Origin: Fragum whitleyi
Lineage: Eukaryota > Mollusca > Bivalvia > Cardiida > Cardiidae
Length of the DNA: 64,000 nucleotides
Reading direction: 5' to 3'
Assembly (NCBI GenBank): GCA_948146395.1
Contig: OX411543.1
Location: 66,103,474-66,167,473 of the forward strand
The notes under the pieces were generated by a model. It was not told where the DNA came from and made no database searches. It was given only the letters and a program-made list of their open reading frames with translations. The position numbers and the translations under genes were made by a program. Each line of letters starts with the position of its first letter. Position 1 is the stretch's first letter. Shown piece by piece: positions 23,101 to 32,079 of this stretch.

Positions 23101-26100
23101 AGGTCTTGTCCCAAGCAATAATCATTTAAAATATGAAGGCCCTATGACATACCATTCAAAAGTTATGACCAAGGTTAAATCTTTTAAAGAAACTTGACCT
23201 TGAAAAATGACCTTGACCTTGAGTGATGACCTTGAACTTGGTACCTACAGAAAGGTCTTGTCCCAAGCAATGATCATGTGAAATATGAAGGCTCTATGAC
23301 ATACCATTCAAAAGTTATGACCAAGGTTAAATTTTTTAAAGAAATTTGACCTTGAAAAATGACCTTGACCTTGAGTGATGACCTTAAACTTGGTACCTAC
23401 AGAAAGGTCTTGTCCCAAGCAATAATCATTTAAAATATGAAGGCCCTATGACATACCATTCAAAAGTTATGACCAAGGTTAAATCTTTTAAAGAAACTTG
23501 ACCTTGAAAAATGACCTTGACCTTGAGTGATGACCTTGAACTTGGTACCTACAGAAAGGTCTTGTCCCAAGCAATGATCATGTGAAATATGAAGGCTCTA
23601 TGACATACCATTCAAAAGTTATGATCAAGGTTAAAGTTTGTCACGCCAACGCCAACATCAACGCCAACAACAATGCGAATGACGCCAAGGTGATCATAAT
23701 ACCTCGGGTTTTCTTCGGAAACAGCCGAGCTAAAAACGTCACAGATGCATCAACAATATATTATAGGAAGTTCACATGGTACGTTTCATTTGATTTGGCC
23801 CAAGGGTTATGTAGAAATAGGTGGGGACGGACGGAAGGAGGGACGGATGGATGGACCGACAGACGGATGGACGGACAGACGAAGCGGCGGCTATATGCTC
23901 TCCCTTTGGGGAGCATAAAAACCAAACAAAACAAAACTAGAGCTTCTTGAGTAGCTGATTTTCTACACAGGCCTGAATCATCTGATATGATGAGTTGAGA
24001 CTTTAAGTGTCTTTCAGTATGTTTCCACTTTATTTTCTACAAGAATGATTAGTCACATGCTGAAATATTTCTGCAAAGAGAAATTCATGATCAATGAAAA
24101 ACAGAATATTGATCTCTGGCATTCATACAAATTATTCATCCAATCACAATTATTTTGCATTTAATCAAACACTCAGTATTCAATATTTCGGCAAAAAATT
24201 GCCTTTTTCAAGAAAACAAAAAATATTCTAACTATATTCTGACATCCTTTGTGAGATAAATTTAAAATGGCTGTATCAGTTAAAATTATTATGTAGTAGT
24301 GTTAGAATATTTTTCGTTTTCTTGAAAAAGGCAATTTTTTTCCGAAATATTGAATACTGAGTGTTTTATTAAATGTTTATTCTATTCCCTTCGGAAAAAA
24401 TTGTGATATTATACAATTATTTTGTGCATCTGATTAAGGGTTATCAAAGGAACATTCCAGTGAAATTTTGTTGGTATCTATCACTTAGGTTCTGAGAAAA
24501 TGATTTTCAAAGTTTCCACAATATAACATATAGAGAAATGACCTCCGCCCAAAAAATACAAATTTTTCATCCAATCACAATAATTTTGGTTGACTGATAA
24601 AGGGTAACACTACACCTACATCTACATTTTTCATTGATACCGTCACTTGCGACGATTACTCAACAGGTGGTGCAGGTCTAGAGAAGGATAAAGAGAAAAT
24701 ATAGAAAAGTAAGAAACAGTATTAGGAAAGAAAGAAACATTAAGATTGAGATATCCAGCTGTATGTTCACCTCCTCAACCAAAGCCCCTCCGGTTACGGT
24801 GGCCGCTGCCGATACAGCACTCAAGGATCATTCCAATTAAATTTGGTTGTTATCCATCGCTTAGATTCTGAGAAAATGATTTTCAAAGTTTCCACTTTAT
24901 AACATATAGAGAAATGACCTCCGCCCATAAAATGCATATTTTCATCTGATCACAATTACTTTTGGTGAACTGATAAAAGGTCACCCAAGGATCATTCCAG
25001 TTAAATTTAGTTGATATCCATCACTTACGATTCCGAGAAAATGATTTTCAAAGTTTCTACTATATAACATAAAGAGAAATGACCTCTGCCTATAAAATGC
25101 AAACTTTTCATCTGATCACAATTTTTTTTGCAAACTGATGAAGGGTCGTCTAAGAATCATCTTTAATGTAAAATCTTATTGGTATCCATCCATTAGATTC
25201 TGAGAAAAGGCACTTTTTACCATATTTGGAAATTAGCCACGCCCATTAAATTCATGTTTTCAATTGATCAAAGTATCTAGAATAACTTTGAAAGAGGGTC
25301 ACCCAAGGATCATTCCTGTGAAGTTTGGTTGAAATTCATCCAGTTGTTTCTGAGGAGAAGATTTATAAAGAAAAAGTTTACTACTGGACGCACGGACGGA
25401 CAGACAGACACAGCGTCATTACAATAGCCCCAGTGGCCTTTGGCCAGTGTAGCTATAAAACTGATTAGTCATTGAGCCTACAATTTGCTTCACAATCCTG
25501 AATCTATTGATATCTCTATTTTTTTTGTATATAGTGGAGTTAGCTTATCCATTAAATATTTTCTTGTATGAGTGGTTATAGGCTAAAAGGAGTCAAATTT
25601 ATGTAACATTTAAAGCTATAGGTACAATTTTTGGTTGCCCGATGACCTTTTCTTACTCCAATTAACTAAATAAAAAAAATCAGATGTGCTCAAAATAAAA
25701 AAGATTTACCTGTCCAGATGACGGTCTAGGGGGCGGAGATATAGATCGTCTCGGAGCTGGAACAGGCCGGCTGTTTGACTTGTCTCCAAAATGATCACTG
25801 TCAAATCTCAGTTCAATATCCTCATTATCTGAATGACTTTGCGTATTTTTAAATTGAACACTAACATTTCCCTCACTAAAGCTACTTGAAATCTGATTAG
25901 ATTGTTCTATACTACCACTGTTAGATTGTTCAACTGGTGTATTATTTACAGTGTTTGTATCTGGGTCAACATGTCGACTATATTTGAAAGTTCTAGGTGG
26001 CTTTTTCACAGGTGCCTTATGGTTGATAGTGGATGCCTTTGTTAAGTCTGTGGATTGGAATGGCAAGTCTGTGTTTGAATTGTTTGTTACACCTAGGGTC

Positions 26101-29100
26101 ACAGAGTTTGGTGATACAGAATTTTGACTTGTAACCGGATTGACAACACTGTTGATTGGTGGATTTAATGATGCTACATCTGTGGATTGACCAATAGGAG
26201 GCAAAGGTGAAGGTCTCCCCACCAGGTCTCTCCTAGGAGGAACTGGTGGCAGTTTTGATAAATCCGATATACTAGAATTTGGTGATGATGCAGTTTTAAC
26301 AGGGCCATTTTTTATTGGAATTAAATTGACATTTTCATGAAAATATTCATCATCATCCACCTCATTGTTCCTTACATTATCATTGTCTGTTTCATTATAA
26401 ACTGTTTCCAGGTTGGTCTCAACTAAGTTTTGATTTACACTTCTTGAACTAGGAGCTAATTCTTCATTGTCCTTGGTGTTTTTAAGATCATGATCAATAT
26501 TTTGACTGGCATTACTTGAGTTTTGTAAAACACTTGCTAATTCCTCCATGTCATTTATAGTTTTAAGTTCTAGATTGTCGAATGGATCATCTTGTTTTTC
26601 AAACCAAGACAAATCAATATCACTTTTACTTGATACATTTTTGTCTGCTTCCACTGTTGAACCATTTTCTTTGTTATTTGCACTTTGTATAGGAGTTGGT
26701 TGAAGTATATCATTTGAAATGTTAGCAATTAGAGAATTAGGTATCGTAACAGTAGCGTAATTTGATGCTGGTTTTGGTCTTGGTGCTGGTTTAGGATGAA
26801 GAATACCAGCGTTTTCATACAAAGGTTCTGATGGGTCAACTCCATCTGTTTCTTCAAGGTCAGCATGGCTTTCTGAGCTACTTGATTCTTGAGACTTCCG
26901 TAATGTAGCCTGACGCTGTAATTCCAAGCGCTCTTCTTTCTGTTTTTCTCTCTCTGCTGACCATTTTAAGACAGCCTCTTCAACTTCAAATGTGTACTGA
27001 AAATATATGGAAATACAAAATTTAACAGGGTTTTGATGTCTCATCAACAAAATTGGGTCCTACGGACTCAATAGTTATGCTTGTAGGGGTCCTTGCTTAA
27101 ATTTATGATTAATGAGTACTATTTTCTGTTGAGCTATCCTCATGTTTTTGTGTAAAAGCTGTATTTTCTGTGGATAAAGCTTTGGAGAACACGCCGTTTA
27201 AAAACAAAGACAGTCGATTGACCTTTTGGAAATGTCTTCCAGTAGCTTCTTTTTTTCACTTTGGATAATTTATCTGTAGACCTATTCTAAGACTTTTAGA
27301 AAGCGATATTTCGAAATTTTATCGGTCAGGGATGTATGGATTACGTTTAATCTAACAAATGTTCCCCTTATATGAATTTTGTGTGTTTCAAAAGACCAAA
27401 CAAAGGACCCACACGATCTGTATCCGACAAAGAAAGGTTTTGACAGAAGCTGTAATGGCACATCGCTAACCCGACAAGATTGAGTAATCGAAGACTGGTT
27501 AGTAAGCGATAGTCTATTACTCCGCGTGTTACACATGACTTGTTTTGGTCAGCTATGTAATGTGTATTATCGATTTTTTGCACATATGAACTTACTTAAA
27601 ATGGAATTCGTAAAAGGTCCTTGGTCTAATTACAGGATGTTTTCCTTGAATCTCCGCCGTTTTTTTTACGTAACAGATGTAATTCCTGAAATTCTAGACA
27701 TACATTACGTCGACGTCTGCTTATTGAGAGCACTGATCCATCAATTAGAATCTGAGAAAACTCACTTTTTACCATATTTGGAAATTAGCCACGCCCATTT
27801 TATCCATGCTTTTCATTGGATCAAAATTTCTTGAAAAACTTTGAAAGAGGGTCACCCAAGGATCATTCCTGTGAAGTTTGGTTGAAATTCATCCAGTTGT
27901 TTCTGAGAAGAAAATTTTTAAAAAAAAGTTTACGACCGGAAGGATGGACAGACGGATGCATGACAGACACAACGCCATGACAATAGCCCCAGTGGCCTTC
28001 AGCCAGGGGAGCTAAAAAATTATGCCTTCTTCATGCTATGTTTTCCAACCTGTTTTGTTTTCATTTATCAGTTAACATCCAGTTAATTTTTATGCTAAAT
28101 ACTTGATAAATCTGAAATAAGTTGTCAGGTTAAAGCCCTGAGGTCAGGATGATAAAACGGTGCATACTGTTTGAGAATTGTACCCCACTTTGCACATGTA
28201 CTTGCGTGCAAAGTGGGCTATAATTTGCAAAAAGTTAATTTTGCGAGATTTTGTTATCCTGAATACAGGGCAGGTTTACCCACCTCATCATTTAATACTG
28301 AAGATCTAGGTGCTGCTGTTCTTATATCAAAATCTGGAGGTAAGACAACCTGCAATATCAAATACACATTATTATAAATATGGTCTGCATCATAGAATAG
28401 TTGTAACAGCCAATAGGAACTATTAAGTGTGTTATTATATGTTTATATATCTATAGTGCTTATGTGTAAGTTTGTTTAAATTTGCTAAACCTTAAACCTT
28501 TCATTTCATTCTGTTCACCTACTCTTGTCTTTCATAGCCCTTCTGTTTGACAGAATGAAGCATCAAAAGTAGCTCCATACTATACTTTAAAATAAATGTC
28601 TGATGCATAAAAAATTATTGCCATTTACAGATTTTCAAAATCATCATGTACATTTTCTAAAACTCACTGCTGTTAAATCTCAATGTAATATGCTACCTTC
28701 TACATAACAAGCAAAAACTCAATGCTAAGATGAACCATTGCACTATTAACGAATTAGAAAACTGTCAGTGTCATTCCAAAGTTTTAAAACAGCTTGATTC
28801 AAGAACTTAAGTTTAAGAACTACACTTACTAGTTACATATAATTAAATATAGGGATGGGGTAAAGAGCCACTAAAATTATTTCTCATCAACTGAACCCTT
28901 TGTTATTGTACTCCAAACACAAGATTTGTCAGAAAATAGAGATAACTCCACACCACTGAAAAAGCTATGAAAATTGAGCAGAACAGCTCAAATTGGAGAG
29001 ACATTTTTGCACACAATTAAGGCCTAAGTCAGGAAACTTTAAAATTCTAGGTTTGAATTTTGCCCAATATGACAGTTGGATTAGCGTCAATCCAACAATT

Positions 29101-31046
29101 ATATACATAACTACTTGTTGCGGTTCACACCCAAGGTTAAATTACCAGTTTTTGGCACCTATTTCTTATTTTTAAAACACTTAATTTTTTAAATTTACAA
29201 ACTTTTCTTCAGCGATTCCTACAAAATTCTGACATTTTTATATTTCCAGATATTTTTTTTCTTGATTTTTTTTCAAAGATTTAATACATGTTTTTAACTT
29301 CACCCTATGACATCCACTTACCTTTCAGCTCACAGTATTATATATTATTATAATTTATATACTTACCCTTGTGGGTGGTTTAAACTTGGGCCCTATTTTA
29401 AAAGGTATTCCTTCCAGGCATGCTGATGTGAAACCACTTCCTGCAAAACAGTGGACAAAAAGTATATTAATTCTTCTTTCACTTCAATACCTGATAGCTG
29501 ACCTCCTATTGAACATTATTTCTCTCTGATTTTCATCAACTGTTTTTTTTATCATATTAAACTGATCATATTCAAAAGATGTTGCAGACAAAATCAAGGT
29601 GTGTTCAATTTCAAAGGAACCATCCAAAGGCTATGTACAGAGAGTCATTGGCCCTTGAGAGCTCGCCTGAGGCAGTGTTATCAAAGGTGGGAAATAGTCA
29701 AAACTACTCAACTAATAACTAGTTTAACCAAATTTTTAATAAGTCAAAGATATCAAAAATACAAACATTCTGACCAAGTCTAAAGATAACTGAGCCAAAA
29801 GATCTGGCCTCTAGAATGCACACAATGTTTTTCTAAATGTTGACACTTGGAGCTTTTTTTAAACCCCACTTTGCCCAATTCAAAATTTGCCAAAGCTTTC
29901 ATGTAGATAATCATTGTGATAAAGTTTCAAAATGTTTAAGCCCAAAATGTGGACTCTTGAGAGCACACAAGGTTTTTCTAAGATTTGACCCCTATTTTTC
30001 AATTTAACTTGACCTTATTTCTAACTCATTGAATATAACATTTAGACAATCCTTCTGACCGAATTTCAAGGCATTGGAAGCAAAAATGTGGCCTTTTGAG
30101 TGCACATAATATGTTGATGCACAATGGAAATCTAACAAAGCTAGATCACAAAAGCTCACCATGAGCACTTTGTACTCAGATTGGCTAAAAGTTAGGAACA
30201 GGAGAATTGCATTTTTAAAGCAATTCTATCAAACAATTATTCAAGTTTATTTGGAAAACTAAGTGGTTGTAACCAGATAACTGCTGTTCAGCCCAAATTT
30301 TAACTTAAACCTTGAGCAATGACCTTGACCTATCTGAAAATTTCTTTCAAATAGCACATCTACTCATGATGAAATGTGTCATTTTTTTCTTTAAATCCAC
30401 CAGTAAAAGAAGGAGTTAATTCCTGGGCAAAATCAGACAAATGGATTCACAAAAGCACCAACACTCAGGGCTTGTGATAGTGTTTTATATTGGGGAGTCA
30501 TTGACATCACCTAAAAAATTCTCGGGGTCAATCTAAATTCAAATGGGTCAAAACAACAGAAATAGCAAATCATTAGTAGAATTTTGCATATTAAAAAGTC
30601 ACTTAAACTGTTTGTTGTAATGATATGAAACAAGTAATTAATTTGTAGAACTTTAGAAAGAAATTACTTTTGTGAAAATCCTAGGTATAAAACCATGTTT
30701 TGAACCTTAGTAATTCCTCTCAAAGGGGTCAAAATGACCCCCTTGGGAGAAATTTCTAGGGGTCAAATTAAGATAATTTCAGCTTTTTGGGGGGGGTCAA
30801 AACCCTGGTTTAAGGGCCAAACAGGGCCCCTGACATTGAACTTTTATGTCTCACTCACTACATGTTGGCTCCAAAATGACATGGATATTCAACTCAGCCA
30901 TCAAAGGTCAAAACACATCATTATCTCAGTATCTTACAGCATTTACTTTTGACTTTTTTTGTAATAATCCTATCATAATGTATACTCACCACTTAGACTT
31001 GAGTAGATAGTCCCCTCATAGCCTTCATAGGCCATCTTTTATGAGC
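13971..31046 (-). CDS. UBAP1: UBAP1, ubiquitin-associated protein 1 (ESCRT-I subunit), whole gene span
   Basis: Seven coding exons on the minus strand join in frame to 638 codons plus stop (the human protein is about 500 residues). UBAP1 is the ESCRT-I subunit that, with TSG101, VPS28 and VPS37, sorts ubiquitinated endosomal cargo. Seen here: an N-terminal UMA-type motif, GIPFKIGPKFKPPTR (residues ~26-40); a helical charged segment EYTFEVEEAVLKWSAE.. (62-~100); the UBAP1 signature DPFDNLELKTI (199-209); a long Ser/Asn/Pro-rich linker; and overlapping UBA helices (~528-636) with MGF, KGY and LGF loops. The linker carries three PxxxPR motifs (~130-135, 312-317, 473-478) of the type bound by CIN85/CD2AP SH3 domains; that interaction is inferred. 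The first intron is phase 1 and the rest phase 0. The acceptor at 31047-31049 precedes 11 nt of 5'UTR, so at least one upstream non-coding exon exists. Confidence 0.95.
15717..15990. other. intron 6 sequence, possible SINE-like head
   Basis: A B-box-like phrase (GTTCGACACC..GGGTTCTATTTCAGGG) followed by a GCTGGCACAC segment resembles tRNA-derived heads, but no A box or second copy was found. The rest of intron 6 (14103-16036) is AT-rich and otherwise unassigned. Confidence 0.2.
16037..16138 (-). CDS. UBAP1: UBAP1 coding exon 6 (second UBA of the solenoid)
   Basis: A 102-nt phase-0 exon between CTTGCAG and the donor GTTGGT. It encodes IVEFLCLVDQLIEKGYSSQL then AETALLMFRNSMNQ, matching the middle of the UBAP1 overlapping-UBA (SOUBA) fold. 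An alternative donor four bases downstream (GTAAAT) would shift the frame against exon 7, so CAG|GTTGGT is preferred. Confidence 0.93.
16190..16989 (+). mobile_element. pearl-like element in UBAP1 intron 5
   Basis: The left end AAGAGGGCCTGTATAGCTCCACTGG and the right end GCTGGCCTTTGGCCAGTGGAGCTAAAAG bracket two or three diverged ~150-bp core units (GAACAACTTTAGAAGAGGGTCACCC). It starts ~50 bp upstream of the exon 6 acceptor on the transcribed strand. Same family as 20043-21236. Confidence 0.75.
17440..17678. mobile_element. TTAA-flanked MITE, second family
   Basis: TTAA (17436-17439) is followed by CCCTTGTTGTGC. The other end reads GCATGATAAGGG followed by TTAG (17679-17682). An internal hairpin (AGATCAGACTGCACATATGTGCAGCCTGATCT) is present. 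Related sequence recurs near 42110-42260, 59115-59232 and 60410-60507. Ends and target fit a piggyBac-type MITE. Confidence 0.65.
17749..17890. repeat. GC-rich nested palindromic island
   Basis: In an AT-rich intron, ~140 bp consists of repeated and inverted copies of ACAGGTTACCCC / GGGGTAACCTGTCCCC with variants, including GACACGTTACCCCGGGG. Multiple alternative stem-loops are possible. No known element was recognised. Confidence 0.8.
17891..19384. other. UBAP1 intron 5, remaining part
   Basis: AT-rich. No further exon is supported. The open frame at 18809-19129 contains pearl-core-like phrases (TGACCTTGAT) and lacks protein homology I can recognise. Confidence 0.4.
19385..19594 (-). CDS. 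UBAP1: UBAP1 coding exon 5 (first UBA)
   Basis: A 210-nt phase-0 exon between GCTTCAG and GTGAGA. A proline-rich lead-in (SWNRYSPLPPTHVPVDQPQP) is followed by a UBA domain starting near LSHEAQTAVSNLVGMGF. The MGF loop typical of ubiquitin-binding UBAs is at residues ~541-543. Helix 3 of this UBA continues in exon 6 (IVEFL). Confidence 0.95.
19831..20040 (+). mobile_element. pearl-family 5' fragment
   Basis: Begins AACAAGAGGCCCAAGAGGG then CCTGTATCGCTCCACTGG, matching the 5' ends of neighbouring elements. It is cut off where the next element starts. Confidence 0.6.
20043..21236 (+). mobile_element. pearl-like element with seven ~155-bp core units
   Basis: Starts AACAAGAGGACCAGAATGG. Seven units are recognised by TTTCTTGAACAACTTTAGAA at about 20110, 20268, 20425, 20577, 20728, 20886 and 21040. 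These are followed by a CACGGACGCCCGGACGGAC microsatellite and the terminal hairpin GCTGGCCTTCGGCCAG, then TGGAGCTAAAAAC. Open frames on either strand across it are by-products of the repeat. Confidence 0.85.
22254..23737 (+). mobile_element. nested pearl-like element (CTCGGCTG family)
   Basis: The 5' end is AACATGAGCACCACAAGCGG with GCCAACGCTCGGCTGTTT. The 3' end is a GCCAAC-rich tract, then a hairpin built on CTCGGGTTTTC..GAAACAGCCGAG, then CTAAAAAC. Between them are nine 152-bp units. Its termini match the core-less elements at 13573-13870 and 60095-60377, so the same family exists with and without a tandem core. Confidence 0.8.
22324..23640 (+). repeat. 152-bp tandem array with A/B higher-order pattern
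   Basis: The phrase ACTTGGTACCTACAGAAA recurs at exactly 152-bp steps: 22324, 22476, 22628, 22780, 22932, 23084, 23236, 23388, 23540. From 22628 on, units alternate between type A (CTTGAACTTGG, GATCATGTGAAATATGAAGG) and type B (CTTAAACTTGG, AATCATTTAAAATATGAAGG), a 304-bp higher-order repeat. Each unit includes TTGACCTTGAAAAATGACC and TTGACCTTGAGTGATGACC. Confidence 0.95.
24158..24375. mobile_element. MITE with ~75-bp terminal inverted repeats
   Basis: The left arm has CATTTAATCAAACACTCAG, TATTCAATATTTCGG and CCTTTTTCAAGAAAAC. The right arm is the inverse, ending GAGTGTTTTATTAAATG. An interior of about 65 bp lies in a pearl-like core region of UBAP1 intron 4. Confidence 0.8.
24400..25456 (+). 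mobile_element. pearl-like element with an insertion
   Basis: Core units carry GAAAATGATTTTCAAAGTTT and AGAGAAATGACCTCCGCCC (about 24490, 24865, 25035). It ends in CACGGACGGACAGACAGAC, CCAGTGGCCTTTGGCCAG and TGTAGCTATAAAA. A non-core segment interrupts one unit at about 24607-24822. Confidence 0.7.
24607..24822 (-). mobile_element. small retroelement-like insertion in a pearl core unit
   Basis: The host phrase GGGTCACCCAAGGATCATTCC is split here. The insert, read on the minus strand, ends in GTAGATGTAGGTGTAG, a short hexamer-like tail as left by some LINEs or SINEs. The GC-rich segment CCTCCGGTTACGGTGGCCGC lies at the other end. The family is unknown. Confidence 0.4.
25710..26996 (-). CDS. 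UBAP1: UBAP1 coding exon 4 (large central exon)
   Basis: A 1287-nt exon (429 codons, phase 0 at both ends) from a TTTTCAG acceptor to a GTAAAT donor. It starts YTFEVEEAVLKWSAE with a charged helix. Residues 199-209 of the full protein are DPFDNLELKTI, the best-conserved internal UBAP1 motif. The remainder is disordered Ser/Asn/Thr/Pro-rich sequence with PKPAPRPKP, PPVPPRRD and PVPAPRRS. The open frame extends beyond both splice sites, but those extensions are intronic: the flanking exons splice in frame exactly at these sites. Confidence 0.95.
27741..28018 (+). mobile_element. pearl-like 3' fragment in UBAP1 intron 3
   Basis: One to two core units (GAAAGAGGGTCACCCAAGGA), a GGACAGACGGATG microsatellite and the terminal GTGGCCTTCAGCCAG, then GGGAGCTAAAAAA. 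Closest to the 3' part of 24400-25456. Confidence 0.7.
28181..28275. repeat. CCCACTTTGCACATG hairpin element, copy 2
   Basis: The stem TACCCCACTTTGCACATG..GTGCAAAGTGGGCTA is followed by GATTTTGTTATCCTGAATAC. It lies immediately downstream of UBAP1 exon 3 on the transcribed strand, its end falling ~10 nt from the donor. Related copies are at 12393 and 44965. Confidence 0.6.
28284..28349 (-). CDS. UBAP1: UBAP1 coding exon 3
   Basis: A 66-nt phase-0 exon bounded by TTGCAG and GTGGGT, encoding VVLPPDFDIRTAAPRSSVLN then DE. It corresponds to the linker between the UMA motif and the following helix. A dispersed hairpin element ends within about 10-25 nt of the donor. Confidence 0.9.
28350..29366. 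other. UBAP1 intron 2, no feature recognised
   Basis: AT-rich sequence between exons 2 and 3. No repeat termini, RNA or exon was recognised. Confidence 0.4.
29367..29440 (-). CDS. UBAP1: UBAP1 coding exon 2 (UMA motif)
   Basis: A 74-nt exon between a CAG acceptor and a GTAAGT donor. It encodes GSGFTSACLEG followed by IPFKIGPKFKPPTR, matching the UMA (UBAP1-MVB12-associated) motif that anchors UBAP1 to the ESCRT-I core. It restores phase 0. Confidence 0.95.
29589..30190 (+). mobile_element. degraded pearl-like element in UBAP1 intron 1
   Basis: Core-like phrases (ACATTCTGACCAAGT, AAAATGTGG..CTTGAGAGCACA) end in TGAGCACTTTGTACTCA, then GATTGGCTAAAA, which is the decayed form of the 3' hairpin seen at 8715-8744. 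Confidence 0.55.
30191..30983. other. UBAP1 intron 1, remaining part
   Basis: No exon. The stretch 30470-30860 has repeated GGGGTCAAA phrases and may be a decayed element of unknown type. Confidence 0.35.
30990..31046 (-). CDS. UBAP1: UBAP1 coding exon 1 (with 11 nt of 5'UTR)
   Basis: An acceptor TTTTTCTTACAG precedes 11 nt of 5'UTR and ATG at 31033-31035. The reading frame gives MAYEGYEGTIYSSLS plus one base of the next codon, then a GTGAGT donor (30984-30989). The start is chosen because it is the first ATG after the acceptor and the frame leads directly into the UMA motif of the next exon. Confidence 0.9.
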
Positions 31047-32079
31047 CTGTAAGAAAAATGAATTTCAAGATGATGTAAATCGATTGTCTTCCATTAATTA
31101 GCCCTGTAACAAATTACCAGAATATTTTTAAATCAAGAAACCAAAGGTAAACGAAAATTTAATATCAAATGTTTTATATGTAAAAGTGTCCTAAAGTGGG
31201 GTTAGATATGGGTTTTTGGTGTTGTTATGATATATTACTTTTTTGAACTAAACACTTGTCATGCTGAATCCGGACTATTCCAAATAAAATACATAGGATC
31301 TGCTTTCCAGAAAAACCTGTCTAAATGACGTCTCGCCACTTTGTAACATTTGCATTTAGCGCAATAGACAGGCAGATAGAAAGACAGACATGAATTTATT
31401 TTTGGGAAACAACATTTCCTCTTGATTGACGATAAACAACTATCTTTCCTGGAGAACGGATCATATATATTTATCATGACAATATTCAATGTCTTTGTTG
31501 CAAAAACCAGCGGCAAAACATTAAAGGCAATTGATACTTTAATCTTATTCACACCATTAATGACAGAGTCTAATTGACTTTCAATGACAATAGACAACTT
31601 TGAATACATCCCTTACTATGTTAAGAATTGATTTTAATTACTATAAGCAGCATCATCGGTCTTTACAAAATTTGTTAATGTTTTTTCTTCTTTTCTAAAC
31701 CCGACACTATCTTAATAATGTTGTCTATCTTTGTTTTTCGTCTTGCGTCTTGCCGGACAAACAGAAATTCTGAAGAAAAAAAAGAAATATAGGATTGATA
31801 AAAAATAATTTATTTTTTCGTTTCGCCATTAATTTTTAAATGTTTTAAACCAGTATTCTTTTATATATACAATTTCAGCTAATATTCAATCAGTTTTCCG
31901 GGAAATATCGGCGGGTTAAATCGGTCTTAAATTTTCGGTAAAAGGGTAACTATCATAAATTTTGCATTGGTTTTTTTTTATAAGACTTAATCAAAATAAC
32001 TTTTTTTGAGTAATTTAACCCATTCAAAAGAAAAAAATATATAAAAAAATATTTCAAATATATATGATTATTTTCGGGG
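31047..32079. other. region upstream of UBAP1 coding exon 1
   Basis: The 5'UTR acceptor is at its left edge (31047-31049), so the region is at least partly intron. No donor-bearing first exon or promoter could be identified. The open frame at 31259-31609 (minus) has no recognisable domain. Confidence 0.35.

Larger units (their letters stand above)
21237..23925 (+). mobile_element. pearl-like element interrupted by a nested element
   Basis: Starts ACAAGAGTCATGTTGG directly after the previous element. Its core units carry TAACATAAAGGTAACAAACATT (about 21539, 21711, 22046) and GTCACAGATGCATCAAC. It ends with a GGACGGACGGAAGG microsatellite and the hairpin TGCTCTCCCTTTGGGGAGCA, then TAAAAA. The stretch 22254-23737 is a different element inserted inside it; an uninterrupted version of the same junction exists at 21901-21940. 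Confidence 0.75.

Noticed and set aside
22324..23640. CRISPR-like regular repeats
   Set aside because: Units are contiguous 152-bp repeats without unique spacers, in eukaryotic intronic sequence.
23582..23950. 122-codon plus-strand frame
   Set aside because: It spans the last satellite unit, the nested element's 3' end and a GGAC microsatellite (TDGWTDRRMDGQT is microsatellite translation).
25680..25709. downstream extension of the large UBAP1 frame (VNLFYFEHI)
   Set aside because: It begins with the GTAAAT donor, and exon 5 continues the frame.
26997..27050. upstream extension of the large UBAP1 frame (MLMRHQN..)
   Set aside because: It lies in intron 3: exon 3 splices in frame at 26996, and homology to UBAP1 begins at the exon boundary.
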